Assembly (NCBI RefSeq): GCF_000208865.1
Contig: NC_018390.1
Span: 3,862,270 to 3,926,269 of the forward strand
Length of the DNA stretch: 64,000 bases
DNA from: Neospora caninum Liverpool
Lineage: Eukaryota > Apicomplexa > Conoidasida > Eucoccidiorida > Sarcocystidae
Direction of reading: 5' to 3'
Part shown: piece after piece, positions 11,724 through 22,907 of the stretch
Position numbering within the stretch: the stretch's first letter is position 1
How the letters are laid out: each line of letters begins with the position of its first letter
The notes under the pieces: model-generated
What the model was told of the DNA's origin: nothing
The model's input: the letters and a program-made list of their open reading frames with translations, nothing else
Databases searched by the model: none
Made by a program: the position numbers and the translations under genes

Positions 11724-13993
11724 TCTGACTCGGAGAGGAGAGGCCGGAAGAAAAGGAAGACTCCCCTCGATCGCTGTCCGGTTTCTGGTCTCGCGGGGAG
11801 GGAACCCGACGTTTCTCCTTTTTACCAGGGGCGAGTTAGCGAAGGGGAGACAGAAGCTCGGGAGAAAGCGCGAGGCAGGCGAGGAGGGAGGGTGGCAACC
11901 GGAGAGCAAGAAGGAAAGACTTTCTTGTTCGGAGCTGACGGCGGCGACTGAGCGCGGGAGAGAAGGACAGTGGGAGAATGCGAAGAAGAAAAAACGGGGC
12001 AGCAGGAGACAGGAAGAAGGCGGAAGAGAGAAACGAGGAGGAAGCAAAAACAGCGTTTCTTTCCAGGTTTGGAAACGACGGGCGCGGCACATGCGAGAGA
12101 GACAGAGCTGCGGAGAGGAGGAAGGTGAGAGGGTCAGAGAGGAGGGACAAAACGGGGGGAAACGGGGACGGAGAGAGCAGGGAAGAGGAGGGGCGTTTCG
12201 ACACACGACTTGCAAAAGGGAAGGAAATGAAGACGGAGTCGTAGACCGGAGAGCGGTCGCTGAGAGAGAGACGGGTGTGATCACTGCGTAGGGCCCAACT
12301 GCAGAAAAAATGGGACTAGCCGCCTTTTCTGGTCGAGGCGCCTGCGTCCTCGCGCTATCGCCTCTTGTTCCAAATTCGCTCAACAAATGCGAAAACTAGG
12401 GAGAACTCAGTACTGGGAAACCGGGAGGATTCCGTCATGATCACATCTGCCGCAGGCTGTACGTACACCCGAAAACATGCATCCCTCTCCGCGCCGATTC
12501 CGTTCCTGAGCGCCTTTTCTCCTACAGACAGACTCTTCGGCTGTTTCGTGAGCGACCTCCCTCGGGGCAACTCTCGGCCTCGGGGGATCGAGGGCCAGAC
12601 CGCAGCCTCTTTTTCACCATTTTCCTCGCTCTCCTTTGAGCCTTCGAGACTCACCTCTGCGTAGATGCGCAGAGAAATGGTGCGTGTAGAGAACAATATA
12701 CAAGGGAGAGCAGTTTGAGCACGCCCCGCGGAATATAAGCCGACTCGCTACGTGTGTCAACAAGCGACGAGAACCAGCAAACGCGAGTTTACGCCTTCCT
12801 CTTCTCGCCGCAGTCGGCCTTTGCCCTCTGTTCTTTTCCAGCGAAACGACACACATTTTCCTCTTTTTTCGTTTCCTCAGTAGTTCTACCGCTTTCCGCG
12901 GCCTAGTGTCTATACAGCCCCCCAGTGGCAGCGGCGCTGGGTTCAAAAACGCTTTCCGCCTTAACCTCCATCAGGAAAGAGCGAGCGAGAAAGAGCGATT
13001 TTCCTGTTTTCCCCTTTGCCTTCCCTTCGCTTCCTCGGCCTGTCAACTGCTCAGCTAGGACCGCTTCTCGCCTCCTCGTTTTCCGTCGCCGTGTCACCTC
13101 TCTCCTCGCCACTTCCAGAAAGACCTAACAAGACAGCGGGAAAAGAGAGGAGAGAAGAGGACTGAGAGGCCGGAGAGGAAGAGGAAAGCAAAGAGAGGAT
13201 GAGAAAATGACGACGAAAGGAGACACGGCCGAAGGCGCCGCAGACGAGGAACAGAAACGAAGGGGTTACCGCGTTGTTCTCTCTTCCCTTTTGCTCGCTC
13301 GGAACCGTGGACGAACAGCGGTGCCGAACTAGAGCGGCACCGAGTCTCTTTCGTCCGTATTTTGTTGTTGGTCCTCTGAGGCAGATGTGCTGAGGCGTCT
13401 TATTTCCCCGTTCCATCTCTCTGGTTTTCGAGTCTCTCTTCTTTTCTATGCGGTCTCTCAGTCCTCCTCTCTTGGGTTTCGTTATGCCAAAACGGTTTCC
13501 TCCTTGTTTCTCCTGTCTCCTTCCTTAGCCTCTTCTTTCCTGCGCCTGCCTCTTGCTTTGTATCACTGGCGTCTCGTGGCCCTCGCGCGTTCTCGTTGAT
13601 TTCTCCTCGCGCGACGGCAGCGAAGCTTCTGTCCGTCCGCTCTTCATTTGCTTCCAGTCTCGCTTGTCTCCCTCGTCTTTGTTTCGTCCTCTTCCTTTCG
13701 TTTTGCGCCTCCGCGAAGAGGCGCCTTCCGTCGCCTCGTCTTCCTGTGAAGAGCGCCGAGTCTTCAATCGTATTTTCCTGAATATATCTTCCCCGTTCCT
13801 GAGTTTCTTCTCCCGTCTCTCCGTCGGCATTCTTCCAACGGCCTACCATTCTTCGTCTTTCGTCGTTCTCCCTCTCTCCTCGCCGCTTCCGCGTTTTCCT
13901 TCCTTCCCCTCAGTTCCTATCTTTCTCCCTCCGTGACTCCCTTTGCGCGCGGTCTCTCTTTTGGGCAACCCCTCGACGCGGAACTGTCTCTTC
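11724..13993. other. Divergent intergenic region, V-ATPase c'' and LEA_2-like gene
   Basis: Two genes point away from each other here. From 11724 to about 12240 plus is purine-rich (pyrimidine-rich in the sense of the minus-strand gene). From about 13400 to 13930 plus is pyrimidine-rich, matching the sense strand of the plus gene. The switch near 12700-13300 is where I would place the shared promoter zone. No TATA box or other defined element is claimed. No additional gene is supported. Confidence 0.5.
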
Positions 13994-15799
13994 ATGTACA
14001 GTCACCACCCCCCTCGGGGCGAGGGTATGCGAGCCCGGCAGGAGAGTCGCGCGGACGACGCCGCGCTCCCCTTCGCGCCCAGCGGGCCCGGCGTCTGGAG
14101 CCCAACGGGCCCGGACGGGCCCGGGCCCCACGCCGGGGCGGGGCCCGCCGCGCCTTTGCTCCCGGGGGCGGCGGCCGTGGACTGTCGCGAGGACCGGCGA
14201 GAGGGCGAGGCGGGCGCAGGGAGGTGGGGTGATGGGCGACAAGAGCGAGAGTTCGAGGGGTTTGAGAGCAGAGGCCGCGAGGCCCAGTCCTTCATCGAGC
14301 ACGCGCGGCGAGAGGAAGAAGACGTTTTCCGGAACGACAGAACCGACAGGGGAGCGAGTGTCAGCGTGGGAGCCGACGCTGCGGTCGCTTCAGGCAGGGA
14401 GGCCAGGCGCGAAGAGAAGAAGAGAAAGGCAGGCAGAGAAAAGGGCGCCAGAAAAGAAAATGTCGCCTGGGTAGTCAGCGTGTACACCGTGGTCGTGCTC
14501 CTCCTCTTCCTCGGATGCGCGATCTCCGGTAAGACGAAGAACGCGCAGCAGGAGCGCGAGAAGGGGTGGGAACCGCCGGAGCGGAGGGGAAGAGACGGAA
14601 AAAGGCAGGCAAGGAGACACGTGAGCAAAGGCGAAAGGGGAGGGGGGAAGCTTGGCCACCGGGAGAGGCCGTGCAGAACAGCCAAGACGAGGCAAGCAGC
14701 TTTGTCCCGGGCAGAGCAACAGAAGACCAGGAACGGGAACCTCGGAGCAGAAGGCCGACAAGAGAGGAAGCGAAGGCACGTGAAAAGCGGGAACAGATAA
14801 ACACCAGCACTGGAAGGGACTTAATCAGTGCCTAGAACGAGGCAAGTCGATAGCGCAAACCTCCGCCCCGATGTCACTGGCATTCGGGCGCCTTCCGGGG
14901 CCCTCCCTGCCGCTTCATTTTGCCGGTATCTTTTGTCGCGATCTGTCTTTTGCCGCGATCTGTCTTTTTGTCGCGCTCTCCGCTGTATGCGCAGGCGTGT
15001 TTCTGGGCATTATCGTCACGTCACCGACCGTCCGAATCGCCACCACGTCGCTTCACCTCAGCGGCCAGTTGAATCCCACCGAAGCAGGTGTGCAAGCAAC
15101 AGAGGCATATATGTATAAATAAATAAATATATATGTATATATATGTTTGTGTGTACTAGTGCATCCTGTGTGCACATACGTATTCATATGTAGATTCAAA
15201 TCTGCACATGTGTATATATGCAAGTACATGTGTTATAGCTTAATGTATGTGTATGCATGCATTTGTGCGCATTCTGAGGTATACTGATGTATTGTTACCC
15301 ATGCAGATGCATGTTTGTGTATATTGATTGTATGTACGCACGTACGTACGTATGTATGTATGTATGCGGATGTATGTATGTATGTATGTATGTATGTATG
15401 TATGTATGCGGATGTATATATTTTGATATAGACAGGTGAGTGTGTGTGTCGAGGTGCGTGCACACACGCGTGCATGTTGGCGTGCACCTTGGGTGTCTTT
15501 GGGTTGGTTCAGATGTTTACGGAAACCCGTCCGTGTGGCACTTTCGCGTGAATTCGGTGGGCAAGCTGGAGATGGGCGGCGATGTGACCTTCGTTCTGCC
15601 GCTCCTGAATCCTTCCATCTTCACTCTCGAGTTCGTTGTCGAGAATCTGTCTGTCTTCTACTACCCCATCGGCAAGAGCTTCCAGTGTCTGCTGTACCAC
15701 GGCGGTAAGAGCGAGATGCAAGTCAAAGCTGCTTTCCACAAACGTTCATCTGAAAGATGTGACACAAACACGGTGTCTGTCTGTCGATCCATATATCTG

Positions 15800-15831
<32 letters not shown>

Positions 15832-17229
15832 TGTATGTATGTATATATATATATATATATATATGCGTGTGTAAATATGTATGTATGTATGTGTGTGTGT
15901 AGATTTTATGTAGAGTTCTTATGGCTGTGTGTATTTATGTATTTTTATTATTCTGCTTTACATAGGTGTTTGTATTTTTGCTTGATTTCCGCCTGCTCCA
16001 TCGGTTTATCCGTCTGCATGCGTGTGAGCTGGAAATGAAGGGGAAACAGCCGCCGCCGAATTCAGGGAGCAGCGTTTGCCTGGTCGTCTCTGCACTCCTC
16101 TTCCGCATCTTTGTTTTCTTCCGTAGGAATCATTGGGAACGAGGGTCAACCTCTGTTCCTTCACCGCGAGTTGATTGCCGAACCCGCGAATGGAAATTCT
16201 TCCCGCTACATCAGTCCTCTCTCAGTGAGCGAACGACAGTTCCGGCGCCTCCCCTTTTCGGCGTGGCCATCGCCGTCTGCATTGTCTCGACCTTCCTCTC
16301 CCTGCTCTCTTTCTCTTTCTCGTCTTCGTGTTCTCGCTCTTTCTCCTTGTTCTCCTCTCTCTTTCTCGTCGTCGTGTTCTCCCTCTTTCTCGTCTTCGTG
16401 TTCTCGCTCTTTCTCCTTGTTCTCCTCTCTCTTTCTCGTCGTCGTGTTCTCCCTCTTTCTCGTCTTCGTGTTCTCGCTCTTTCTCCTTGTTCTCTTCTCT
16501 CTTTCTCGTCGTCGTGTTCTCTGTCTTTCTCGTCGTCGTGTTCTCTGTCTTTCTCGTCTTCGTGTTCTCTCTCTTTCTCGTCGTCGTGTTCTCTCTCTTT
16601 CTCGTGGTCGTGTTCTCTGTCTTTCTCGTCTTCGTGTTCTCTCTCTTTCTCGTCTTCGTGTTCTCTCTCTTTCTCGTCGTCGTGTTCTCTCTCTTTCTCG
16701 TCGTCGTGTTCTCTCTCTTTCTCGTCTTCGTGTTCCTTCTCTTTCTCCTTGTTCTCCTGTCTCTCGCTATGGTGGTGTTTGCCGCGTGTCTCTAGGTCCG
16801 CGCTGAAATATGCATCCTGCTAGCTTCGCTCTCGCACTCTCTCGCTTTGGGCCGTGTTGACCGTGGTTTCCCGTTCAGATGACTGTGAAGCCCACAGACG
16901 GCTCGATCAGCGATGACGCGACGTTTCGCATCCAAACCACCTTCGGCGTGGAACTTCCGGAGGCGTACCTGCCTGAGGCCAAGCCTCTCTTCGACGACTG
17001 TCGGCAGCACGGCGTCTTGATTTACGCGGTAGAGGTGTCCGGGGCGTACACCGACTCGCCGCTGACGCAGGTGAAGATGCCGGGGCCGATCGAAGTCGTC
17101 GCCGCGCTCAACTGCTCGATAGGCCGTGGCGTCGAGGCGCTCTTTAACGGAGTCGAACGCGCCTATCGGCCTGTCATCCTCGAAAACCTCACCAACAAGC
17201 AACTCTTCGCGAACTCGGAGGCAGCCTGA
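13994..17229 (+). CDS. Single-pass membrane protein with LEA_2/NHL-like domain (hypothetical)
   Basis: Five exons: 13994-14528, 14995-15087, 15513-15704, 16127-16224 and 16879-17229, giving 422 aa in phase. The first in-frame ATG is at 13994; a second at 14027 is possible. Residues 1-150 are low-complexity, rich in Gly/Pro/Ala then charged. One hydrophobic helix follows (about 155-187, VVSVYTVVVLLLFLGCAISG then VFLGIIV, joined across intron 1). The rest (190-422) looks beta-rich, with LPLLNPSIFTLEFVVENLSVFYYP and GVELPEAYLPEAKPLFDD. A TM helix followed by a beta domain containing an NPxxFxLxxxNLSV-like strand resembles LEA_2/NDR1-HIN1-like membrane proteins; this is family resemblance by eye, not a proven match. 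Orientation of the C-terminal domain (lumenal or extracellular) is inferred. Introns 2 and 3 carry (TATG)n tracts and intron 4 a minisatellite. Function unknown. Confidence 0.75.
15340..15408. repeat. (TATG)n microsatellite in intron 2
   Basis: About 60 bp of TATG repeats, with two TATGCGGA interruptions, lie in the second intron of the LEA_2-like gene. Confidence 0.85.
15801..15864. repeat. (GTAT)n followed by (AT)n microsatellite in intron 3
   Basis: A compound simple repeat of about 11 GTAT units running directly into about 10 AT units, inside intron 3 of the LEA_2-like gene. Confidence 0.85.
16315..16760 (+). repeat. Pyrimidine-rich minisatellite, 24-bp and 70-bp units, in intron 4
   Basis: The basic unit is 24 bp (TTTCTCGTCTTCGTGTTCTC plus four bases). 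At 16321, 16391 and 16461 a 70-bp higher-order unit (24+22+24) repeats; about ten further 24-bp units follow to about 16740 with small substitutions. It fills most of the 654-bp intron 4 of the LEA_2-like gene. Because 24 is divisible by 3, long frames stay open through it and give artefactual serine-rich or Leu/Phe/Val-rich ORFs. Confidence 0.9.
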
Positions 17230-20200
17230 ACCCGAGCCATGTCATCCGCTGCTGCATCTGGACAACTACAGGGATGTCAGGAAGTCAAAATCTCTGAAGC
17301 CACTTGGGATGTTTCACGGCTCTATTTATACATATACATATATATATATATATGGACATATTTGTATGTACACATTTTTGTATATGTATATTTGAATGCC
17401 TTTTTCTTTGTCCTCTGTTAAATACTTGCAATACTTGCACCTATATCCTTTTATGCACGTAGACGAAGCAAGGGTCAGACGATTGTACAGGGACGGGGTG
17501 TAAACCACTCTTCTGAGTTTTGGAGAGTCTCTCTGCCTGCGTCGCCTGCGCTTCCCCCTTTCGCCGAACTCTGTCTTTCAGTCGCTGCGGCGGCTTTCTA
17601 CCTCTCCTTTCCAGCGGGGTGCGCTCTCGAAGCGCGCCTCGGGAAGAGAGCGACACACACTGCATGCCTACACGCAGGGATGGCGATGCACGCACATAAA
17701 ATGCAGAAGGCGTATCTATCTCCCAACGGCGCGCGCCGTTCCCGGGAGTGCGCGGTGCAAGCGCAAGTCAGGCGGGGCGCGGGAAAGGCCTGAAAAGGGA
17801 AAGGGAGAAAAGGAGAGAGAAGCGGCTGTCGCTCGATTCCGAGAGGGAGTTGTGGGGTCGGAGAGAGACGGGAGTCGCGTAGCACAAAGAAAGCAGCGGT
17901 GGCCTGGGCACCTGCGAAGGAGACGCGCCCCCACGCCTGAGGAGATGAGCTGAGCCGTTGAGGAGGGAGGGAAACAATGTCGTTTTTGTTTTAGGTTTGT
18001 GAGGGCGCCGAGAGGCGCAAAAGGACATCCGCAAGCGTAGACGTTTTACGTCCGCAAGAAACAGTGGTTTCCCCGGTGTCGTCTATCTTCTTTCTTCTTC
18101 CACGTCATTGCCGTCTCCCTTCTTTTCTCAGCGGCCTTGGCGCGTCGCCTGGCTTTGTTTCTCGTTCGCTGTCTCTTTGTTTTTTCTCCGTCCACCGGCC
18201 TCTCGCTGGTGAAACAGGCAGGCTGGGGCTGCCTCGTGAGAGACTATTTTGTCTTTTCACAAAGATTGCAGTGAACGCTGCGCCTCAGCGAAGGGGCGTG
18301 ACGAGAGGCACGATAAAAAAAGGTTCCCGGCGAGTCCGAGGCGAGGAGAAGGCAGCGCCAGTCGCAGGGGAGCAAGGAAAGTGGAAGGGGACGGAGCGTC
18401 CTTCGCCGATGCATGCGAGATAGCGCTAGCCAAGTGGAAGGCGAGAACAGACTCTCAATTGCTCCAGGAGCGCCGTTTCTCTCTCACGTTTTCGCCCTCC
18501 AAATGCACACGAACTCTCCAGCGTCCGCTGTGGCGCACGATGCCAGATTCTCCAGTGAGGAGCGGAACAGAGAAGATCAGAAGAAGAAGAGTCGGAAGTG
18601 CACGCGCGACCTGCACACCTTTTGGTGTTGCCGCACAAAAGTGAGACAGCGGAGCGGGGGCCGCTCGACTGTTGTCCCAATTTCCCCCCGCCCTCAAGCA
18701 GAAAGGAAAAGGAGACACGTTTGGACTGCACAGGCTGTACGCTCTCGCAGAAGTGTCATGTTGAGTGACACGAGAGAGACAAGACGGCGAAGTTACGTGT
18801 GTTTACTGTCGGGGCGCCAGGCATCCAGCGTCTAGCGAGATCTGCGCTGTCCTCGCATCTCTAATTCGAAGATGTCCACTGTCCACTGCGGGTGCATACT
18901 CTCTTCCTCTGCCGTCCCTGGTACTTAGACTCATACACAGCTAGACGCGTGCACGTACATATATGCATACAGGTGTATGTGCAACGTGTATCTATATGTG
19001 TCTTTATGTACAAGTACAGTTCTATGTAGACAAATGTGGACCCTGTGGGCACAGGTGCAACGCTTGCACGTTGCGATTCGCGAAAAACGAAGAAGGGAAA
19101 AGGCATACAAGTGGGTCTCTGAACCGCCTGTCAAAAGAGGCTGCTTTCCTCTGCCTTTTTGTCTCTCCTCTTCCTGGTTCCGTTTTTCGAGTTTCGATGT
19201 CTTCCTCGGAAGATTCCTGCGTTTGCCTCTCTGCGTGCGTCCTCTCGCGGGTCCTTGAGGCCAGAGAAATGCTACCCTCTGTTTCATCTGTTTTCCTGAC
19301 ACTTAACTGCAGCTGGTTCTGAGCACCTAGTCTTCCAAGCGAAGAGAAATACGCTTTTTCTCTCCCTTCCGTGGAGTCCGACGTGTTTGGCCTGTCTCGC
19401 AGCGCCACCGTTTTCACAAGTCCATCACCTTTCGAAAGGGAAAGACGAGAGCGGTGGCGGGAACAGAGACAAGAATCAAGAGCCTTCTGGTTCTCTACTC
19501 TGGTCTACGCCTTTAAAGCTAGAACCTGTGGAAAAATTCCACGTGTCTACACACCGCACGCCCTGCCACAAATTTTACAGCTTCTCGCTTTCTCCGCTGA
19601 CGCGAAATCGCCTCTCGTCCGTGCTGGTCTCGTCTGTGTGCATGCGCAGAATTTCCTGCGTGTTTCGAACGAGAAGGCACCCTTTGCTCCGGCAAGAAAG
19701 AGTGTGACGAGTGCGCTTTTCTTTTTTAGATTCCTCCGTTTCTCTCCCGTGTCTTCCCACATCTTCCCCTTCTGTGTAACTCACGCTCTCGGCTCTCTGC
19801 CGAATTTGTCTCTAAAATACTGCGGAGCCGCGCGAAGTTCAGTGAGGAGAGAGACGACATTTTCCTCGTCCAAAGAAGGAATTCTCAGTTCCCCCGCCTT
19901 CTCGCGTTCTTCTGCTGCGCACCTGCCGTGCACCTGAAGAAAGGCGCTCTCCACTTTGCTCACGTCTGCGCGTCGCCTCTGTCTCGGTTCCTCGAAAAGC
20001 CTAGCAGGATTTCTTGCGCCTTCTCGGAGAGTCGGGGAGTCTCCCCGATATTTCCTTTCTGGCCGTTCCTCGCGGCTCTTCGCTCTTCTTCCGTTCCAGG
20101 TTCTCAAATCCCTCGCGTTTCTCAAACTGCCGCCGCGCCTCGTTCCACCCCGTCCTCCCAGTTTCTCGTTTGCGTGTTACGTTGGCGGGTGGTTCCCGTC

Positions 20201-20744
20201 GTCCGGCGTCACTGAATCTCTGTCCGGTGTCCTCGCAAGGTGTTTTGCAGTGGTCCGCCGCGCTTCCGATTTTCTGGGAAAACGGGCATAAGGGGCTGAG
20301 AGAAGCGAAAGACTCAGCAGGGAGGGAAAGAACCGAGAAAAGCGCCGCTGTCGCTACAGGCGCCGCGATTCTGGTGTGTGCCTCTCTGCGTTGCGGTGGC
20401 CTTTTCTCCTTTCTGTCTCTCGTGCACACCCCCTCCTCGTTCTTCGTCCGTCGACAGACTTCTCGCCCCAACTTCCGGTCTCGAGTCTTTCACGGTTTCT
20501 TTTGTTCTCCTTTCCTCGAGCTCTCTCCACTGTGGTTGCGCGCGTTTCCTCTCCCCTGCGTGTCTGGCGAAGAAGCAAACAATCGAGCGTCTGCCTTGGC
20601 CTTTTCCTCTTTTTTCTTGAAAAAAGGGTCAGCCGAATCACCAAATGAGGGTTGCGTAGAGGGGCCAGGAGCGAGCACGCGAGAGCAGTAAAGGACAGCG
20701 ACCAGGAGACACTCGGCACAAACAGGACGCGAGAGAAGGCCAAG
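17230..20744. other. Intergenic region between LEA_2-like gene and ALYREF
   Basis: Holds the 3' UTR of the LEA_2-like gene, a (TA)n tract at about 17337-17353, and pyrimidine-rich plus-strand stretches at about 18060-18200, 19130-19780 and 19940-20520 that fit the 5' UTR of the downstream plus-strand gene. A minus-strand frame at 19781-20125 looks somewhat protein-like but has no good start or splice partners. No gene is called. Confidence 0.45.
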
Positions 20745-22907
20745 ATGACGCAGTCAATGCTGGACATGAGCCTAGGTAGGAGGTGTCCTCGTCCTTCTCT
20801 CTGCACCCTGTGTGTCTATCTCTGGCCGCGTCCCGATCGCTGTCTCTTTGTCGATCTCACCGTTTTGGCCTCTCTCTCTCTCGTCTCCTCGCGGCGCACA
20901 GAGAGGAGTGTTGGAGACAGCCGGAGCGGGTGGTGGGCGGCGAAACGGAGGGGACGGACTTCAAGACGCGAGGGGAGAGCGAGAACGCGCGGGCCTTCTG
21001 CATGCGTCTCCCTTTGTGTTGATGAATGCCTCTCTCAGGCATCCAGAAAGGAGGTCAGAGAGTAACTCAGCACGAGGGGGACTAGCACCTGGGCGTGGGG
21101 GGCTCCCGCCCTCTTTGGGGAGAGCGCTTGGCCGCGTCGCTTCCGTTGATCTGTTCTCTTTTTGTATGGCGAGTTCTCGGGATGCTCCGCTTGGAGTGTG
21201 TGTCTTCATTGCCGGAGAGAAAGGAAAAATACTCGCAGGCGAAACTGAAGACCTCTCCGTTTTCCGTTTGTTTGTGGCCATCGCCGCCAGCTCGCCCTTC
21301 ACGAAGGCGGCGCTTCTCTTCTGCGGATCGCTATTGGCTGTGTGGGTCGCGTTCTTCTGGGAAACGCTTTCGAGACGCGCGCTTGCCTTATCCTTCTCCC
21401 ACAGTGTGTTGGCCTTGTTGCGTGCTGCCGATTCCCTGTTTTCTCTCTTCAGACGACATCGTCGCTGCTCACCGCGATGCAGCCGGCGACGCGCCAGGCC
21501 GAGGCGGTCGCGGCCGTGGAGGCGGCTTTGGAGGCCGAGTAAGGAAAAACGGCTCTTTTGCATAACCTGCGCTCCGCCATCCGATCTCTCTCCTCCGTCT
21601 GTCGACCTTGCCCGGAACCTGCCCTTTCCCTCTCCTTCGCTCCGCCATCTGATCTCTCTCCTCCGTCTGTCGACCTTGTCCGGAACCTGCCCTTTCCCTC
21701 TCCTTCGCTCCGCCATCTGATCTCTCTCCTCCCTCTGTCGCGTTTTCTCCTCTCTCTGCCTGTCCCTCTGTCCTCTCCCGTGTGCCTTGCCCCTTCTGTC
21801 TATTTTCTGTCCTCTCTCGTTGCCTCTCTCTCGCGCTTCCCCGATCTCGCGCGCATCCTTTCTTCCCTTTCTCTCCCTGCGCTCCCGATCTCTCGCCACG
21901 ATTCTGTCCCTTTTTCAGCGCGGCTCTTTCCGTGGCGCCCAAGCCGGTGGAGGCTTCGCATCATCGTTTCGAGGACGAGGTCGCGGCTTCTCGTCCTGGC
22001 GCCGGGGCGACGAGGACTGGGAAGACAGCCGATCGCATGCTCCGTTTTCTCGCCGCCGCGCTTTTTCTCCCTACTCGACGCCCTACTCCGACCGTGACGG
22101 CCGCTGGGGGCCTTCCAGGCGCGGCGACCGTCGCGGTGCGCCTGCCTTCAGAGAGAGCGGGGGCAGAACGCGCGAACCCACAGCCGTGGTGCGCGTCAGC
22201 AATCTCGACTACAGCGTCTTGGAAGAAGACTTGAAGGAACTGTTTGCGGCGGTCGGGGAAGTCGTGAAAGTCTGGCTCGAATACGACCGCACCGACCGAT
22301 CCAAGGTGAGACACCGCAGCCGGGAAAATAAAAAGGAGGCAGCGGGTCGCTCCCGAGGAGCGAGAGAGCGCGCGCGGAGGGATTCTCCCCGTCCCGGAAA
22401 GGGTGTGGGGTCTGAGGCCTCTGCGATGAGGCCTCGCGCCGGGACAAACAGCCAGCGACGCGCAGGCCGACCCTCTGAGAGGAGACGTTTTCTAGGTTGA
22501 CGCAGGAACGTGAGAGCAGAATGCGGAGAAAGATCGCCTTGCTTTTCCCTCGCGCTTCTTCTTCTCAGGGTTCGGAGGACACCTGGTTTCCGAGTCTTGC
22601 GTGAGTCCTGCGGCTCTCGGTGGTGCATTCACCTCTCTCTAAGTGTCGCGGCGACTTTTGTCTCTTGGCTTTGCAGGGGACGGGAGGCTGCATTTTCCGG
22701 CATCTGTCCGACGCGAAGCGAGCAATTGAGCTGTTCGAGGGCCGCCGCATCGAAGGGTTGCCGTTGCGTCTCGAGCTCCTGCCGCCTCGCCACCAGGAGA
22801 CTCGCCGCTCGCCGAACTTTGGGCCCTACGGCCAAGACGCCTTCTCGCGCAGAGGAGACAGAGGCTCTGGCTCCTGGAGAGGCGTTCAAGACGTCGAACC
22901 CTGGTAA
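20745..22907 (+). CDS. ALYREF: ALYREF/Yra1-type mRNA export adaptor
   Basis: Four exons: 20745-20775, 21453-21538, 21919-22305 and 22677-22907, giving 244 aa in phase. REF proteins join the TREX complex, bind mRNA and hand it to the export receptor. Evidence: an N-terminal UAP56-binding motif (LDMSLDDIV, residues 6-14), an RGG box (GRGGRGRGGGFGGR, 26-39) and a second Arg/Gly-rich stretch (40-115), then one RRM from about 129 to 205 with RNP2 as VRVSNLDY (130-137) and a divergent RNP1 (GTGGCIFRHL, from 169). The C-terminus is a short Arg/Gly/Ser-rich tail, with no clear second UBM of the kind found at the end of metazoan ALYREF. The first coding exon has 31 nt and the UBM is split by intron 1. 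It was chosen because its ATG-initiated frame completes the motif exactly in phase. Confidence 0.93.
21572..21740 (+). repeat. 68-bp tandem repeat in ALYREF intron 2
   Basis: Units starting CTCCGCCATC at 21572, 21640 and 21708 are spaced exactly 68 bp apart; the third copy degenerates after about 35 bp. The repeat is pyrimidine-rich on the sense strand and lies wholly within intron 2 (21539-21918). Confidence 0.9.

Noticed and set aside
15966..16823. Plus-strand ORFs of 231-285 codons with serine-rich or Leu/Phe/Val repeats
   Set aside because: Produced by the 24-bp intron minisatellite. The flanking exon 4 donor (16225) and exon 5 acceptor (16878) fit the gene model in phase.
20961..21899. 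312-codon minus-strand ORF rich in Arg, Glu and Lys
   Set aside because: It is the antisense of ALYREF introns, including the 68-bp repeat; the charged composition follows from the reverse complement of pyrimidine-rich introns.
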